Source of the DNA: Rhodobacter capsulatus
GTDB lineage: Bacteria; Pseudomonadota; Alphaproteobacteria; Rhodobacterales; Rhodobacteraceae
Direction of reading: 5' to 3'
DNA length: 64,000 nt
NCBI RefSeq assembly: GCF_003254295.1
Contig: NZ_QKZO01000001.1
Span: forward strand, 435,663-499,662
Made by a program: the position numbers and the translations under genes. The notes under the pieces are model-generated. The model was not told where the DNA came from, did no database searches, and worked only from the letters and a program-made list of their open reading frames with translations. This document shows positions 1 to 9,330 of the stretch, one piece after another (within the stretch, counting starts at the first letter, position 1; each line of letters opens with the position of its first letter).

Positions 1-1064
1 CCGCGACAGTCGGGGTTCCAGTAAGGCGCCCCCAGCCCGGTAAAGGCGGGCACGATCACCAGATCCTGCGCCGGATCGGCGGTCTCGGCCAGATTTTGCG
101 TCTCGGCCGCCCGCGCGATCAGACCCAGCCCGTCGCGCAGCCATTGCACCACCGCCCCGGCGATGAAGATCGAGCTTTCCAGCGCATAGGTCGTCTCTCC
201 GTTCAGCCGATAGGCGATGGTGGTCAGAAGCCGGTTTTGCGACACGACGCGCGTCGCCCCGGTGTTCAACAGCGCAAAGCAGCCGGTGCCATAGGTCGAT
301 TTCAGCATGCCGGGGGCGAAACAGGCCTGCCCCACCGTCGCCGCCTGCTGATCGCCCGCCACCCCGGTGATCGGGATCGCGGCGCCAAAGAGCGCCGGAT
401 CGGTGGTGCCGAAATCATCGGCGCAATCCTTGACCTCGGGCAAAAGCGCCATCGGCACGCCCAGAAGATCGCAGATTTCCGCGTCCCATTCATTGCGGCC
501 GATGTCGTAAAGCAGCGTCCGCGCGGCATTCGTCGCATCGGTCGCATGCACCCGGCCGCCGGTCAGCCGCCAGATCAGGAAACTGTCGATGGTGCCAAAG
601 GCCAGCTCCCCGCGCGCGGCCCGTTCCCGCGCGCCGGGGATCGTGTCGAGCAGCCATTTCACCTTGGTTCCCGAGAAATACGGGTCGAGCAGCAGGCCGG
701 TTTTCGCCGTCATCCTCGCCTCGTGGCCCGCCGTCCGAAGATCGGCGCAAATCTCCGCGGTGCGGCGATCCTGCCAGACGATGGCATTATGGATCGGCAC
801 GCCCGTTGCCCGGTCCCAGATCACCGTCGTTTCACGCTGGTTGGTCAGGCCCAGCGCCGCCACCGGACCGGCCTGCGCCAAAGCCTCGCGGATCGTCGAG
901 AGGACGGTGGCCCAGATCGCCTCGGGGTCATGTTCGACCCAGCCGGGCGCCGGGAATATCTGCGGAAATTCGCGGCTTGCCGTGGCCACGGGGCGCAGGG
1001 CCGCGTCAAAGACAATCGCCCGGGTCGAGGTCGTGCCCTGATCGAGCGCCAGAATCCGCGTCAT
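1..1064 (-). CDS. glpK: Glycerol kinase, 3' end cut off by the window edge
   Basis: Phosphorylates glycerol to glycerol 3-phosphate with ATP in the cytoplasm, feeding the adjacent dehydrogenase. About 354 residues are visible of a usual length near 500, so the C-terminal part lies outside the window. The N-terminal FGGY-kinase phosphate loop [11 protein letters not shown] starts at residue 5, followed by NQRETTV and WQDRR, both typical of glycerol kinases. The start is the ATG at 1064. It overlaps the stop of the upstream dehydrogenase gene as ATGA, so the two are probably translationally coupled in one operon. Family assignment is secure. Confidence 0.95.
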   Translation of the reverse strand, partial: MTRILALDQGTTSTRAIVFDAALRPVATASREFPQIFPAPGWVEHDPEAIWATVLSTIREALAQAGPVAALGLTNQRETTVIWDRATGVPIHNAIVWQDRRTAEICADLRTAGHEARMTAKTGLLLDPYFSGTKVKWLLDTIPGARERAARGELAFGTIDSFLIWRLTGGRVHATDATNAARTLLYDIGRNEWDAEICDLLGVPMALLPEVKDCADDFGTTDPALFGAAIPITGVAGDQQAATVGQACFAPGMLKSTYGTGCFALLNTGATRVVSQNRLLTTIAYRLNGETTYALESSIFIAGAVVQWLRDGLGLIARAAETQNLAETADPAQDLVIVPAFTGLGAPYWNPDCR

Positions 1065-2626
1065 CGCGCCCCCCGTTCCCGCATGAACCGGTCCAGCACC
1101 GCGATCTGATCGGCACTCAGCCGCAGCCCCAGTTTCGTGCGCCGCCAGACCACATCCTCGGCCCGGCGCGCCCATTCGCGGTCCATCAGCCAGATCACCT
1201 CGGCCTCGGAGAGGCCTGCGCCGAAGTCGCGGCCCAGATCGGCGCGGCTTTTCGCTTCGCCCAGAATCGCGAAAGCCTCGGTGCCATAGGCCCGCGCCAT
1301 CCGCCCCGCCCCCGCCTGGCCCAGAAAGCCATAGCGCACCCGCAGCCGCTCGATCAGCGCCTTGATGCCGGTCTGGAAGAAATCCCCCCCGGGCAGCGGC
1401 ACGCGGGCGGTCCAATCGGGCCCAAGGCCGGGGAAATGCGGCGCAAGCTTCGCCAAAGCCGCCTCGGCCAGACGGCGATAGGTGGTGATCTTGCCGCCGA
1501 AGACATTCAGCAAAACCGGCCCCTCGGCCTGCAGATCCAGCACATAATCGCGCGAGGCCGCGGTGGCGGAACTGGCGCCATCGTCGTAAAGCGGCCGCAC
1601 CCCGGCATAGGACCAGACCACATCCCGGGCGGTGACGGGCTTGGCCAGATATTGCGAGACGAAGGCCAGCAGGTAATCGCGCTCGGCTTCGGAACAGGTC
1701 GCGGCCTCGGGGGCGGCGTCATGCGCGGCCTCGGTGGTGCCGATCAGCGAAAAATCCTGCTCGTAAGGAATGATGAAGACGATCCGCCCGTCCGCACCCT
1801 GCAGGAACAGCGCCCGCGGATCGTCATGCAGCCTGCGGGTGACGATATGGCTGCCGCGCACCAGCCGCACCTGCGCCGTGGGTTTCGGCCCTTCGATCAG
1901 CCCCAGCACCTGCCCGACCCAGGGCCCGGCGGCATTGACCAGCCCGCGCGCCAGATGCACGGCCTTGCCCGCGGGCCCCTCGGTCTCGATGCGCCACAGA
2001 TCGCCCTGCCGCGCCGCCGCCGTAACCCGGGTGCCGACCAGCACCTTGGCCCCCCGCGCAGCGGCATCGCGGGCATTCAGCACGACAAGCCGCGCATCCT
2101 CGACCCAGGCATCGGAATATTCCCAGGCCAGCGCCATCCCCGGCTTCAAGGCCCGGCCGATCTTGTCGCGCGTCAGATCCAGCCTGCGCGTGCCCGGCAG
2201 GATCTTGCGCCCGCCCATGTTGTCGTAAAGGAAAAGCCCCAGCCGCAGAAGCCAGGCCGGACGCCGCCCCTTCATCCAGGGAAAGACCAGGTTCAACAGC
2301 CGGCTGGTCGGCGTCGTCGTGTCGAACCTTATCCCCGCATGGACCGGCAGCACGAAGCGCAGGGGCCAGGAAATATGCGGCATGGCGACCAGCAGCGTCT
2401 CGCGTTCCTCCAGCGCCTCGCGCACCAGCCGGAATTCGAAGAATTCGAGATAGCGCAGCCCGCCGTGAAAGAGCTTGGTCGAGGCCGAGGAGGTCCCCTG
2501 CGCCAGATCCCCCTGTTCGGCCAAGGTCACCGAGAGCCCCCGCCCCGCCGCGTCGCGGGCGATGCCGCAGCCGTTCACCCCCCCGCCGATGATGAATAGA
2601 TCGACGACCCCGGGTTGATCGCTCAC
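1061..2626 (-). CDS. glpD: Glycerol-3-phosphate dehydrogenase, FAD-dependent
   Basis: Membrane-associated flavoenzyme that oxidises glycerol 3-phosphate to dihydroxyacetone phosphate and passes electrons to quinone. The 521-residue product opens with the dinucleotide-binding motif [19 protein letters not shown], which marks the DAO-type FAD fold. Later segments such as [13 protein letters not shown] and [11 protein letters not shown] fit GlpD. I chose the GTG start at 2626 because AGGAGG lies just upstream. It is first in a two-gene operon with glpK (4-base overlap). Length matches the family. Confidence 0.95.
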   Translation of the reverse strand: MSDQPGVVDLFIIGGGVNGCGIARDAAGRGLSVTLAEQGDLAQGTSSASTKLFHGGLRYLEFFEFRLVREALEERETLLVAMPHISWPLRFVLPVHAGIRFDTTTPTSRLLNLVFPWMKGRRPAWLLRLGLFLYDNMGGRKILPGTRRLDLTRDKIGRALKPGMALAWEYSDAWVEDARLVVLNARDAAARGAKVLVGTRVTAAARQGDLWRIETEGPAGKAVHLARGLVNAAGPWVGQVLGLIEGPKPTAQVRLVRGSHIVTRRLHDDPRALFLQGADGRIVFIIPYEQDFSLIGTTEAAHDAAPEAATCSEAERDYLLAFVSQYLAKPVTARDVVWSYAGVRPLYDDGASSATAASRDYVLDLQAEGPVLLNVFGGKITTYRRLAEAALAKLAPHFPGLGPDWTARVPLPGGDFFQTGIKALIERLRVRYGFLGQAGAGRMARAYGTEAFAILGEAKSRADLGRDFGAGLSEAEVIWLMDREWARRAEDVVWRRTKLGLRLSADQIAVLDRFMRERGAR

Positions 2627-2875
2627 GGCTGCCTCCTGCGCTTTTGATCCGATGATGGGCTTTTCCCGCGGTTTGGCAAGCTGTGACGCAGCCGCCCGGG
2701 GGCCTTCGCGCTTGCCCGCCCCCAACGCCGCGCCTATAACGCCGCCATGACCGGGCTTTGCTTCATACATCGAATTACCGGCCCGGCGCTCTGACGCGTC
2801 AGGGTTGCCGGGAGACGTTGCAAAGCCCCGGGCGCATTGCGCCCCTATGTCCGATCCAGCCTGAATGGACCCATG

Positions 2876-5824
2876 ATGAGCGCCGACACGCCCGAAACTG
2901 CCGTCGATTACCGCGACACCGTCTTTCTGCCCGAAACTGACTTTCCGATGCGCGCCAACCTTCCGGGCCGCGAACCCGACTGGCTGGCCCGCTGGGAAAA
3001 GATCGGCATCTATGACCGCCTGCGCGAAAAGACCGGCCGGGCGCCGTTTGTCCTGCATGACGGCCCGCCCTATGCGAACGGCCATCTGCACATCGGCCAT
3101 GCGCTGAACAAGATCCTGAAAGACTTCATCGTGCGGTCGCAACAGATGATGGGCCGCGACGCGCGTTACGTTCCGGGCTGGGACTGCCACGGCCTGCCCA
3201 TTGAGTGGAAGATCGAGGAACAATACCGCGCGAAGGGGCTGAACAAGGATGACGTGGACACCGTCTCCTTCCGTCAGGAATGCCGCCGCTTCGCCGAGGG
3301 CTGGATCGACATCCAGCGCGAGGAATTCAAGCGTCTGGGCGTCACCGGCAAATGGGAACGCCCCTATCTGACGATGGATTACCACGCCGAGGCGGTGATC
3401 GCCGAGGAGTTCATGAAGCTTCTGATGAACGGCAGCCTCTATCAGGGCTCGAAGCCGGTGATGTGGTCGCCCGTTGAAAAGACGGCCCTCGCGGAAGCCG
3501 AGGTCGAATATCACGACCACACCAGCCACACGATCTGGGTGAAGTTCCCCATCGTTTCGGTTTCCATGAGCCCGACACTAACGTCACTCTCTGGTCTCAA
3601 CCCGTTCGATGCTTTGGTGGGCGCAAAAGTCGTAATCTGGACCACCACACCTTGGACAATTCCTCAGAACCGTGCGGTAGCCTATAATCCCACGATAAAA
3701 TATGGCCTCTTTCAAGTAGATGCAGTCAGCGAGGGAGCACTGGCAGTAGCAGGCGAGCGGCTTCTTATCGCTGATAATTTGGCGGAACAGACGTTTAGGC
3801 AGTCAAAAGTTGAGTCATATACTCGGCTCGCAACCGTTTCTTTCTCCGGCATTGAAAGAATCAAACTCGCCCACCCCTACCGTGGCATCGAGGACGGCAA
3901 CGGCGAATGGGATTTCGACGTGCCGATGCTGCCGGGCGACCACGTCACCGACGACGCCGGGACGGGCTTTGTCCACACCGCGCCCAGCCACGGCGATGAC
4001 GACTATCAGCTGGGCCTGAAATTCGGCCTGCCGATGACCTACAACGTCGAGCCGGACGGCAGCTACCGGGCCTCGCTGCCGGTCTTTGGCGGTCAGCCGA
4101 TCATCCTGCCCGATGGCAAGGAAGGCCCGGCGAATGTCTCCAACATCAAGGCACTGCACGCGCAGGGCGCGCTTCTGGCCAAGGGCAAGCTGAAGCACTC
4201 CTACCCGCATTCCTGGCGCTCGAAGGCGCCGCTCATCTACCGCAACACGCCGCAATGGTTCGCCGCCATCGACGTGAAGCTGGAAGACGGCATGGGCACC
4301 TATGGCGACACGATCCGGCAACGCGCGCTGACCTCGATCGACCAGCTCGTGCAATGGACCCCGCCCACCGGCCGCAACCGGCTTTATTCGATGATCGAGG
4401 CCCGGCCCGACTGGGTGCTGTCGCGCCAACGCGCCTGGGGCGTGCCGCTGACCTGCTTCACCAAGAAGGGCGCGCAGCCGACCGACCCCGATTTCCTGCT
4501 GCGCAACCCCGAGGTGAACGCCCGCATCTCTGCGGCCTTCGAGGCCGAGGGCGCCGATGTCTGGTATACCGACGGCTTCAAGGAGCGGATGCTGGGCAAT
4601 GTCGTCAACCCCGACGATTACAACCAGGTCTTCGACGTGCTGGATGTGTGGTTTGACTCTGGCTCGACCCATGCCTTCGTGCTGCGCGACCGCGAGGATG
4701 GCACGGCGGACGGCATCGCGGACCTTTACCTCGAGGGCACCGACCAGCACCGCGGCTGGTTCCACTCCTCGATGCTGCAGGCCTGCGCCACCAAGGGCCG
4801 CGCCCCCTATCGCGGCGTGCTAACCCATGGCTTCACGCTCGATGAAAAGGGCATGAAGATGTCGAAATCGCTGGGCAATACCGTCGCGCCCGCGGATGTG
4901 ATCAAGGATTACGGCGCCGACATCCTGCGGCTTTGGGTGGCGCAATCGGATTACACCGTCGATCTGCGCATCGGCAAAGAGATCCTGAAAGGCACCGCCG
5001 ACAGCTACCGCCGCCTGCGCAACACGTTGCGCTTCATGCTCGGCGCGCTCTCGGGCTTTGCCGAGGAAGAACGCGTCGCCCCGTCCGAGATGCCGGAACT
5101 GGAACGGTGGGTGCTGCACCGTCTGGCCGAACTCGATACGGTGGTGCGCGATGGCTATGCGGCTTACGACTTCCAGGGCGTGTTCCAGACCCTCTTCACC
5201 TTCTGCACTGTCGATCTTTCGGCCTTCTGGTTCGACATCCGCAAGGACGCGCTTTACTGCGACGCGGCCTCCAGCCTGCGCCGCCGCGCCGCTCGCACGG
5301 TGATGGACGAGCTCTTCCAGCGGCTGACGAAATGGCTGGCGCCGATGCTGCCCTTCACCATGGAAGACGTCTGGCTGTCGCGCTTCCCGGGTGAAGCGAA
5401 TTCGGTCCATCTGGAGGATTTCGCCGCCACACCCGCCGACTGGTTGAACCCGGATCTGGCGGCGAAATGGGACGGCATCCGCCGCGCCCGGCGCGTGGTG
5501 ACGGCGGCGCTCGAGGTGCAACGCACCGCCAAGGTGATCGGCGCCAGCCTTGAAGCCGCCCCGGTGGTGCATGTCGAGGACCAGGCGCTGGAAGCCGCGC
5601 TGAAATCGGTCGACTTCGCCGATATCTGCATCACCTCGGACCTGAGCCTGAGCACCGACCCGGCCCCCGCCGAGGCGTTCCGCCTGCCCGAAGTGCCCGG
5701 CATCGCGGTGATCTTCGAGGCCGCCGAAGGTGCCAAATGCGAGCGCTGCTGGAAGATCCTGCCCGATGTGGGCAGCCACAAGCATCCCTGCACCTGCGCG
5801 CGCTGCAATTCGGTGCTGGGCTGA
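2876..5824 (+). CDS. ileS: Isoleucyl-tRNA synthetase
   Basis: Class I aminoacyl-tRNA synthetase that charges tRNA-Ile and edits mischarged valine. The 982-residue product has the HIGH signature at residues 72-75, the CP1 editing domain with WTTTPWTIPQN near residue 253, KMSKS at 661-665, and a C-terminal zinc-finger-like segment (CERCWK, CTCARC). The second of two adjacent ATG codons (2873 and 2876) is preferred because GGA sits six bases upstream; either is possible. Residues about 225-331, inside the editing domain, are encoded by DNA of clearly lower GC and different codon use than the rest, although the frame is intact. It is a monocistronic gene divergent from glpD. Confidence 0.96.
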   Translation: MSADTPETAVDYRDTVFLPETDFPMRANLPGREPDWLARWEKIGIYDRLREKTGRAPFVLHDGPPYANGHLHIGHALNKILKDFIVRSQQMMGRDARYVPGWDCHGLPIEWKIEEQYRAKGLNKDDVDTVSFRQECRRFAEGWIDIQREEFKRLGVTGKWERPYLTMDYHAEAVIAEEFMKLLMNGSLYQGSKPVMWSPVEKTALAEAEVEYHDHTSHTIWVKFPIVSVSMSPTLTSLSGLNPFDALVGAKVVIWTTTPWTIPQNRAVAYNPTIKYGLFQVDAVSEGALAVAGERLLIADNLAEQTFRQSKVESYTRLATVSFSGIERIKLAHPYRGIEDGNGEWDFDVPMLPGDHVTDDAGTGFVHTAPSHGDDDYQLGLKFGLPMTYNVEPDGSYRASLPVFGGQPIILPDGKEGPANVSNIKALHAQGALLAKGKLKHSYPHSWRSKAPLIYRNTPQWFAAIDVKLEDGMGTYGDTIRQRALTSIDQLVQWTPPTGRNRLYSMIEARPDWVLSRQRAWGVPLTCFTKKGAQPTDPDFLLRNPEVNARISAAFEAEGADVWYTDGFKERMLGNVVNPDDYNQVFDVLDVWFDSGSTHAFVLRDREDGTADGIADLYLEGTDQHRGWFHSSMLQACATKGRAPYRGVLTHGFTLDEKGMKMSKSLGNTVAPADVIKDYGADILRLWVAQSDYTVDLRIGKEILKGTADSYRRLRNTLRFMLGALSGFAEEERVAPSEMPELERWVLHRLAELDTVVRDGYAAYDFQGVFQTLFTFCTVDLSAFWFDIRKDALYCDAASSLRRRAARTVMDELFQRLTKWLAPMLPFTMEDVWLSRFPGEANSVHLEDFAATPADWLNPDLAAKWDGIRRARRVVTAALEVQRTAKVIGASLEAAPVVHVEDQALEAALKSVDFADICITSDLSLSTDPAPAEAFRLPEVPGIAVIFEAAEGAKCERCWKILPDVGSHKHPCTCARCNSVLG
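3552..3868 (+). other. Low-GC mosaic patch inside ileS (CP1 editing domain)
   Basis: A hand count over 3601-3840 gives about 51% G+C, against about 70% for the 60 bases from 3901. Codons rare in the neighbouring genes (TTA, ATA, AGG, GTA, TCA) appear together here and stop at both ends. The reading frame continues, and the conserved WTTTPWTIPQN editing-site segment lies inside it. The simplest reading is a homologous replacement of part of ileS by DNA from a less GC-rich donor; boundaries are approximate to some ten bases. Confidence 0.7.
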
Positions 5825-5836
5825 AAACAACCGGCG

Positions 5837-5965
5837 CCGGGGGCTTCGCGCCCCCGGACCCCCGCGAGGTATTTGTCGCAAGATGAAAGGCAGACAGGCT
5901 TTGCTTTCATCTTGCGACAAATACCTCGGGGGGAGTCCGCTTGCGGACGGGGGGCAGCGCCCCCC
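5837..5965. repeat. Composite extragenic palindrome, copy 1 (full)
   Basis: Contains a perfect 25-base inverted repeat, 5865-5889 against 5904-5928, with a 14-base loop. The arm core is GAGGTATTTG, three bases, then CAAGATGAA. A short G-rich/C-rich hairpin precedes it (about 5837-5857), and the palindrome GGGGGCAGCGCCCCC follows (within 5949-5965). The same modules recur at 16396-16440 and 38565-38705, and related arms at 10935-10986 and 17980-18005. It fills the gap between ileS and the DMT transporter gene and may terminate ileS transcription. Confidence 0.8.
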
Positions 5966-6028
5966 TTGCCCCGCCTGCCATCCCTCGTTACCGATGTGAC
6001 GATTGCATGACAGCCGGAGGCCGCGGCG

Positions 6029-6868
6029 ATGAGCCTTTCCATTCTTCTCGCGGTTCTGGCCGCCGCTTTCCTGCATGCGCTCTGGAATGCGCTGTTGCGC
6101 TTTGGCGGATCAAAGATCCGCGCCATGGTGATGCTGAGCTACATGGAAGCGGCAGTGGGCCTGGCGATTGCACTCACCCGCCCCTGGCCCGAGGTCGCGG
6201 CCTGGAAATGGGTCATCGCCGCAAGCTGCGTGCATTTTTTCTACAAGTATTTCCTCGCCCATGCTTATGAACAGGGCGATCTGAGCCGGGTTTACCCGAT
6301 TGCGCGCGGCACGGCGCCGATGATGGTCGCCATCGTCTCGGCGCTTTTCGCGCTCGATACGATCGAACCGCTTGGCTATGTCGGCATCGGCGTTCTGGGG
6401 CTGGGCATCCTTTTCATGGCGCGCGGCGTTTTCACCGATGGCGAGAGCCGCAAGCTTCTGCCCTTTGCCTTCGGCTCCGCCTGCGCCACCGCCACCTATA
6501 CGCTGACCGACGGGCTGGGCGCCCGCGTCGCCGGGGATGCGGCGGGCTATGTCGGCTGGCTGATGGTGGGCGGCGGGCTGCTGTTCGGGCTGGTGATGAC
6601 CTTCAGTCGGCCGAAGGGCTTCCTGACCGTCGCGCCGCTGAAGGATTGGGGCATGGCGGCGGCGGGGGCGGCGGCCTCTTATGGCGCCTATGCGATCTCG
6701 ATCTGGGCGATGACCAAGGCGCCGATCGCGCTGGTGGCGGCAACCCGGGAAACCGCGATCCTGTTTGCCGTGCTGATCGGCTGGTTGGTCTTTGGCGAAA
6801 AGATGACCCGGTCGAAGGCGACCGCCGCCGTGCTGATCGTGGCGGGGGTGGTGCTGACCCGGCTTTAA
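6029..6868 (+). CDS. EamA/DMT-family inner-membrane transporter
   Basis: A 279-residue, strongly hydrophobic protein built of two similar halves, as expected for the ten-helix drug/metabolite transporter superfamily. Recognisable segments include the N-terminal LHALWNALLRFGG and the C-terminal half ending GWLVFGEKMTRSKATAAVLIVAG, a typical EamA closing helix pair. The substrate cannot be told from sequence. GGAGG precedes the ATG at 6029. Its stop codon overlaps the stop of the convergent pcs gene (6865-6868), so no separate terminator exists between them. Confidence 0.85.
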   Translation: MSLSILLAVLAAAFLHALWNALLRFGGSKIRAMVMLSYMEAAVGLAIALTRPWPEVAAWKWVIAASCVHFFYKYFLAHAYEQGDLSRVYPIARGTAPMMVAIVSALFALDTIEPLGYVGIGVLGLGILFMARGVFTDGESRKLLPFAFGSACATATYTLTDGLGARVAGDAAGYVGWLMVGGGLLFGLVMTFSRPKGFLTVAPLKDWGMAAAGAAASYGAYAISIWAMTKAPIALVAATRETAILFAVLIGWLVFGEKMTRSKATAAVLIVAGVVLTRL

Positions 6869-7563
6869 TCGTGGTGGCGCGCGGGGAGGATCTGCTGCGC
6901 GATGCCCGCGAACATCAGGTAGACCGAGGTCACCACCAGACCCCAATGCGCCCAGGAGCCTTCCTCGAAATTCACCCAGGCGGCGCGGGCGGCAAAGGCG
7001 GTCCACAACAGCGCCATCGTCAGCGACAGCGGCCGCCAGCGCAGGGTGCGGGTCGGGTGGATGAATTTCAGCGGAAAGAACATCGCCACCGCCAGCGCCA
7101 GCACCACGCCGAGCGTGATCCAGTACGACGGCCAGATCGCGAAAAGCACCAGAACCACCATGTTCCAGCAGGCCGGAAAGCCGGAGAAAGAGCAATCCTT
7201 CGTCTTCATCCGGGTATCGGCGAAATAGATCACCGAGGCATAGGTGATCGCAATGATGGCCAGCCACCCGGTCCAGCCCGGCAGCAGCCCCGATTTGAAC
7301 AGCGCATAGGCCGGGATGAAGACATAGGTCAGATAGTCGACGATCAGATCCATCAGCACGCCGTCATGCGTCGGCCAGTTGTGCTTGGTGTCGAACCGCC
7401 GCGCGAGCGGCCCGTCGACGCCATCGACGATCAGCGCCACCACCAGCCACAGGAACATCAGCGACCATTTCTCCTCGACCGCCGCCAGCATCGCCAGCAT
7501 CGAGAGCACCGCGCCGGTGGCGGTCAACAAGTGAACGGAGAGAGCCTTGAAACGAATGTCCAT
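6865..7563 (-). CDS. pcs: Phosphatidylcholine synthase
   Basis: Integral membrane CDP-alcohol phosphotransferase that condenses CDP-diacylglycerol with choline to form phosphatidylcholine, a route typical of alphaproteobacteria. The 232-residue protein has the CDP-OH-PT signature: DGPLAR, then G and two Asp residues spaced as in DGx2ARx(12)Gx3Dx3D, around residues 65-95. Several membrane helices follow. The ATG at 7563 is preceded by an AGGAAGGGGG ribosome-binding site. The extended open frame upstream was rejected because it is Arg-rich and lacks similarity to the family. Confidence 0.88.
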   Translation of the reverse strand: MDIRFKALSVHLLTATGAVLSMLAMLAAVEEKWSLMFLWLVVALIVDGVDGPLARRFDTKHNWPTHDGVLMDLIVDYLTYVFIPAYALFKSGLLPGWTGWLAIIAITYASVIYFADTRMKTKDCSFSGFPACWNMVVLVLFAIWPSYWITLGVVLALAVAMFFPLKFIHPTRTLRWRPLSLTMALLWTAFAARAAWVNFEEGSWAHWGLVVTSVYLMFAGIAQQILPARHHD

Positions 7564-7645
7564 GCCCCCTTCCTGCCCGAAACCGCTCAGGCGTGCAAGA
7601 CGGGCCGAGGGCAGAGCCCGGCCCGTCCCGGGGTCACGATGTCGC

Positions 7646-8269
7646 TTACGCAACCGCCTTGAGCAGCGACAGGAACTGGTTTGCCGTGTCACGGGCGGTC
7701 GTCACCTGTTCCGAAGACCCGCTTTCCGAGGTCATCGCGGTGAAAAGCGACTCGTAAAGCGATTGCGCGGAGGTGGCGCTGCTCGAGGTGGTGGTGTCGT
7801 CCTCGTTCTCGGCCTCGTTTTCCGCGCCCGGCGGCGGGCCCGAGGGCGGCGGGCCGGGGGGCGGACCCGACATGCCCTGCATGCCGCCCGCCCCGCCCGA
7901 TTTCATCGCGTCTTCTGCCGCGGTGAATTCGGTTTCGGTCAGAAGGCCGTCGCTGTCGGTGTCGATCGTGCCGAACTGCGAGGACAGCAGATCGGCCACC
8001 GGGCTGGCGTCGATTTCCGCTTGCGACAGCGCGCCGTCGCCATCGGCATCGTCATTGGCCGCCAGCGCCTCGAACAGCGACTGGCTGTCGGCCCCGCCCG
8101 ACGCCGAAGTCGGCGGCGGAGGGGGCGGGGGCGGCGCACCGCCGGTGGCAAAGCTCGCCGCGCTGGACGAGGAGGTCTTGGACGAGGAACTGCCCGAGGT
8201 TTGCTGCAACAACGCCAGCGCGCTGCTGCTCGAGTACCCGGACAGCGAAGTCAGGGAAGTCACGCTCAT
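7646..8269 (-). CDS. Low-complexity protein with two EF-hand motifs
   Basis: A 207-residue Ser/Pro/Gly-rich protein of unknown role. It has a Ser-rich N-terminus, a run of eight prolines near residue 55, then two canonical 12-residue calcium loops, DADGDGALSQAE and DTDSDGLLTETE, and a second Pro/Gly-rich stretch (PPPGPPPSGPPPG) followed by an acidic Glu/Asp/Thr/Ser region. No clear signal peptide or membrane segment is seen. The start is the second of two adjacent ATG codons (8272 and 8269), because AGGA is better spaced for it. The calcium-binding call rests on the loops only. It lies between the xerC and pcs genes with no obvious partner. Confidence 0.8.
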   Translation of the reverse strand: MSVTSLTSLSGYSSSSALALLQQTSGSSSSKTSSSSAASFATGGAPPPPPPPPTSASGGADSQSLFEALAANDDADGDGALSQAEIDASPVADLLSSQFGTIDTDSDGLLTETEFTAAEDAMKSGGAGGMQGMSGPPPGPPPSGPPPGAENEAENEDDTTTSSSATSAQSLYESLFTAMTSESGSSEQVTTARDTANQFLSLLKAVA

Positions 8270-8406
8270 CATACGATCCTTTCTGGATGACAACGTGCCC
8301 CGACGCTGGCCCCAGATGATGAACGAAACCTTTTTTTCGGCCTAAACCTTGGTTTGAAACCGCTTGGATTGTAGCGGGTTAGCTGGGTTTATGGCGCGAT
8401 TTCGGT

Positions 8407-9330
8407 TCAGGCGCGCGGATGGGCCGCCTGATAGACCTGCATGAGTCGCGCCTGATCGACGGCGGTATAGACCTGGGTCGTCGCCAGGCTGGCATGGCCC
8501 AGCAATTCCTGAATCGCGCGCAGATCGCCGCCTTCGGCCAGCAGATGCGTGGCGAAACTGTGCCGCAGCGCATGCGGGGTCGCCGTCGCGGGCAGACCGA
8601 GACCGAGCCGCGCCCGTTCCATCGACTTCGCCACCAGCCGCGGATTGAGCGGACCGCCGCGGGCGCCACGGAACAGCGGCTCATAGCGCGACATCGGGAA
8701 GGGGCAGAGCCGCAGGTAATCGGCCACCGCTTTGCGCGCCGCCGGAAGCACCGGCACCAGCCGTTCCTTGTCGCCCTTGCCGCGGACCCGCAGCACCTCG
8801 GGCAGCGGCGCATCCGAGCCTTTCAGCGCCAAAGCCTCGGAGACCCGCAGCCCGCAGCCATACATCAGCGTCATCACCGCCGAATCGCGCGCCGCTATCC
8901 AGGGCTCCTGCGCCTGCACCTCGACCTGTTCCAGCACCTCGGCCGCGGCCTCGACGCTCAGCGGCCGGGGCAGCTTGCGCTGATATTTCGGCGCCTTGGC
9001 AGACAGAACATGGGTGGCGTCAAAGCCTTCGCGCGCCGCCAGCCAGCGGATGAAATTCTTCACCGCCGAAAGCGCCCGCGCCAGCGAGCGGCCCGACAGG
9101 CCGCGGTTGCGTTCATGCGCCATCCAGGCCCGCATGTCGGATTGGCCAAGCCCGGCCAGTTGCGCCAGACCGAGGCTTTCGCCCCGGTGCCGGTGCAGGA
9201 AGGCCAGAAATCCGGCCACGTCGGAACTATAGGCCGTCAGCGTGTGACTGGCCGCCCCGTCGATCGCCCGCAAGTGACTGATCCACAGGGCCATCGCCGT
9301 CCGTGCGGCGGGCGAGACCCCCACCGACAT
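8407..9330 (-). CDS. xerC: Tyrosine recombinase XerC
   Basis: Site-specific recombinase that, with XerD, resolves chromosome dimers at dif. The 307-residue protein has the N-terminal SAM-like core-binding domain and the full catalytic set: Arg162 (GLRVSEAL), Lys185 (RGKGDKER), His253 and Arg256 (HALRHSFATH), His279 (LGHAS) and the nucleophile Tyr288 (TTQVY). Its ATG overlaps the stop of the upstream DUF484 gene by one base (TGATG), a pairing conserved in proteobacteria. This chromosomal context argues for the housekeeping recombinase rather than a phage integrase. Confidence 0.93.
   Translation of the reverse strand: MSVGVSPAARTAMALWISHLRAIDGAASHTLTAYSSDVAGFLAFLHRHRGESLGLAQLAGLGQSDMRAWMAHERNRGLSGRSLARALSAVKNFIRWLAAREGFDATHVLSAKAPKYQRKLPRPLSVEAAAEVLEQVEVQAQEPWIAARDSAVMTLMYGCGLRVSEALALKGSDAPLPEVLRVRGKGDKERLVPVLPAARKAVADYLRLCPFPMSRYEPLFRGARGGPLNPRLVAKSMERARLGLGLPATATPHALRHSFATHLLAEGGDLRAIQELLGHASLATTQVYTAVDQARLMQVYQAAHPRA

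Noticed and set aside
96..2599. Long plus-strand open frames across glpK and glpD
   Set aside because: They are antisense to two well-recognised genes, are Arg/Pro/Gly/His-rich and show no domain; high GC produces such frames by chance.
3552..3868. Possible insertion or frameshift in ileS
   Set aside because: The frame is unbroken and the editing-site motif is present, so a replacement fits better than an insertion.
8407..9330. Integrase of a prophage or integrative element
   Set aside because: The recombinase overlaps a DUF484 gene, the normal chromosomal setting of xerC, and no att-like repeats or phage genes are near.
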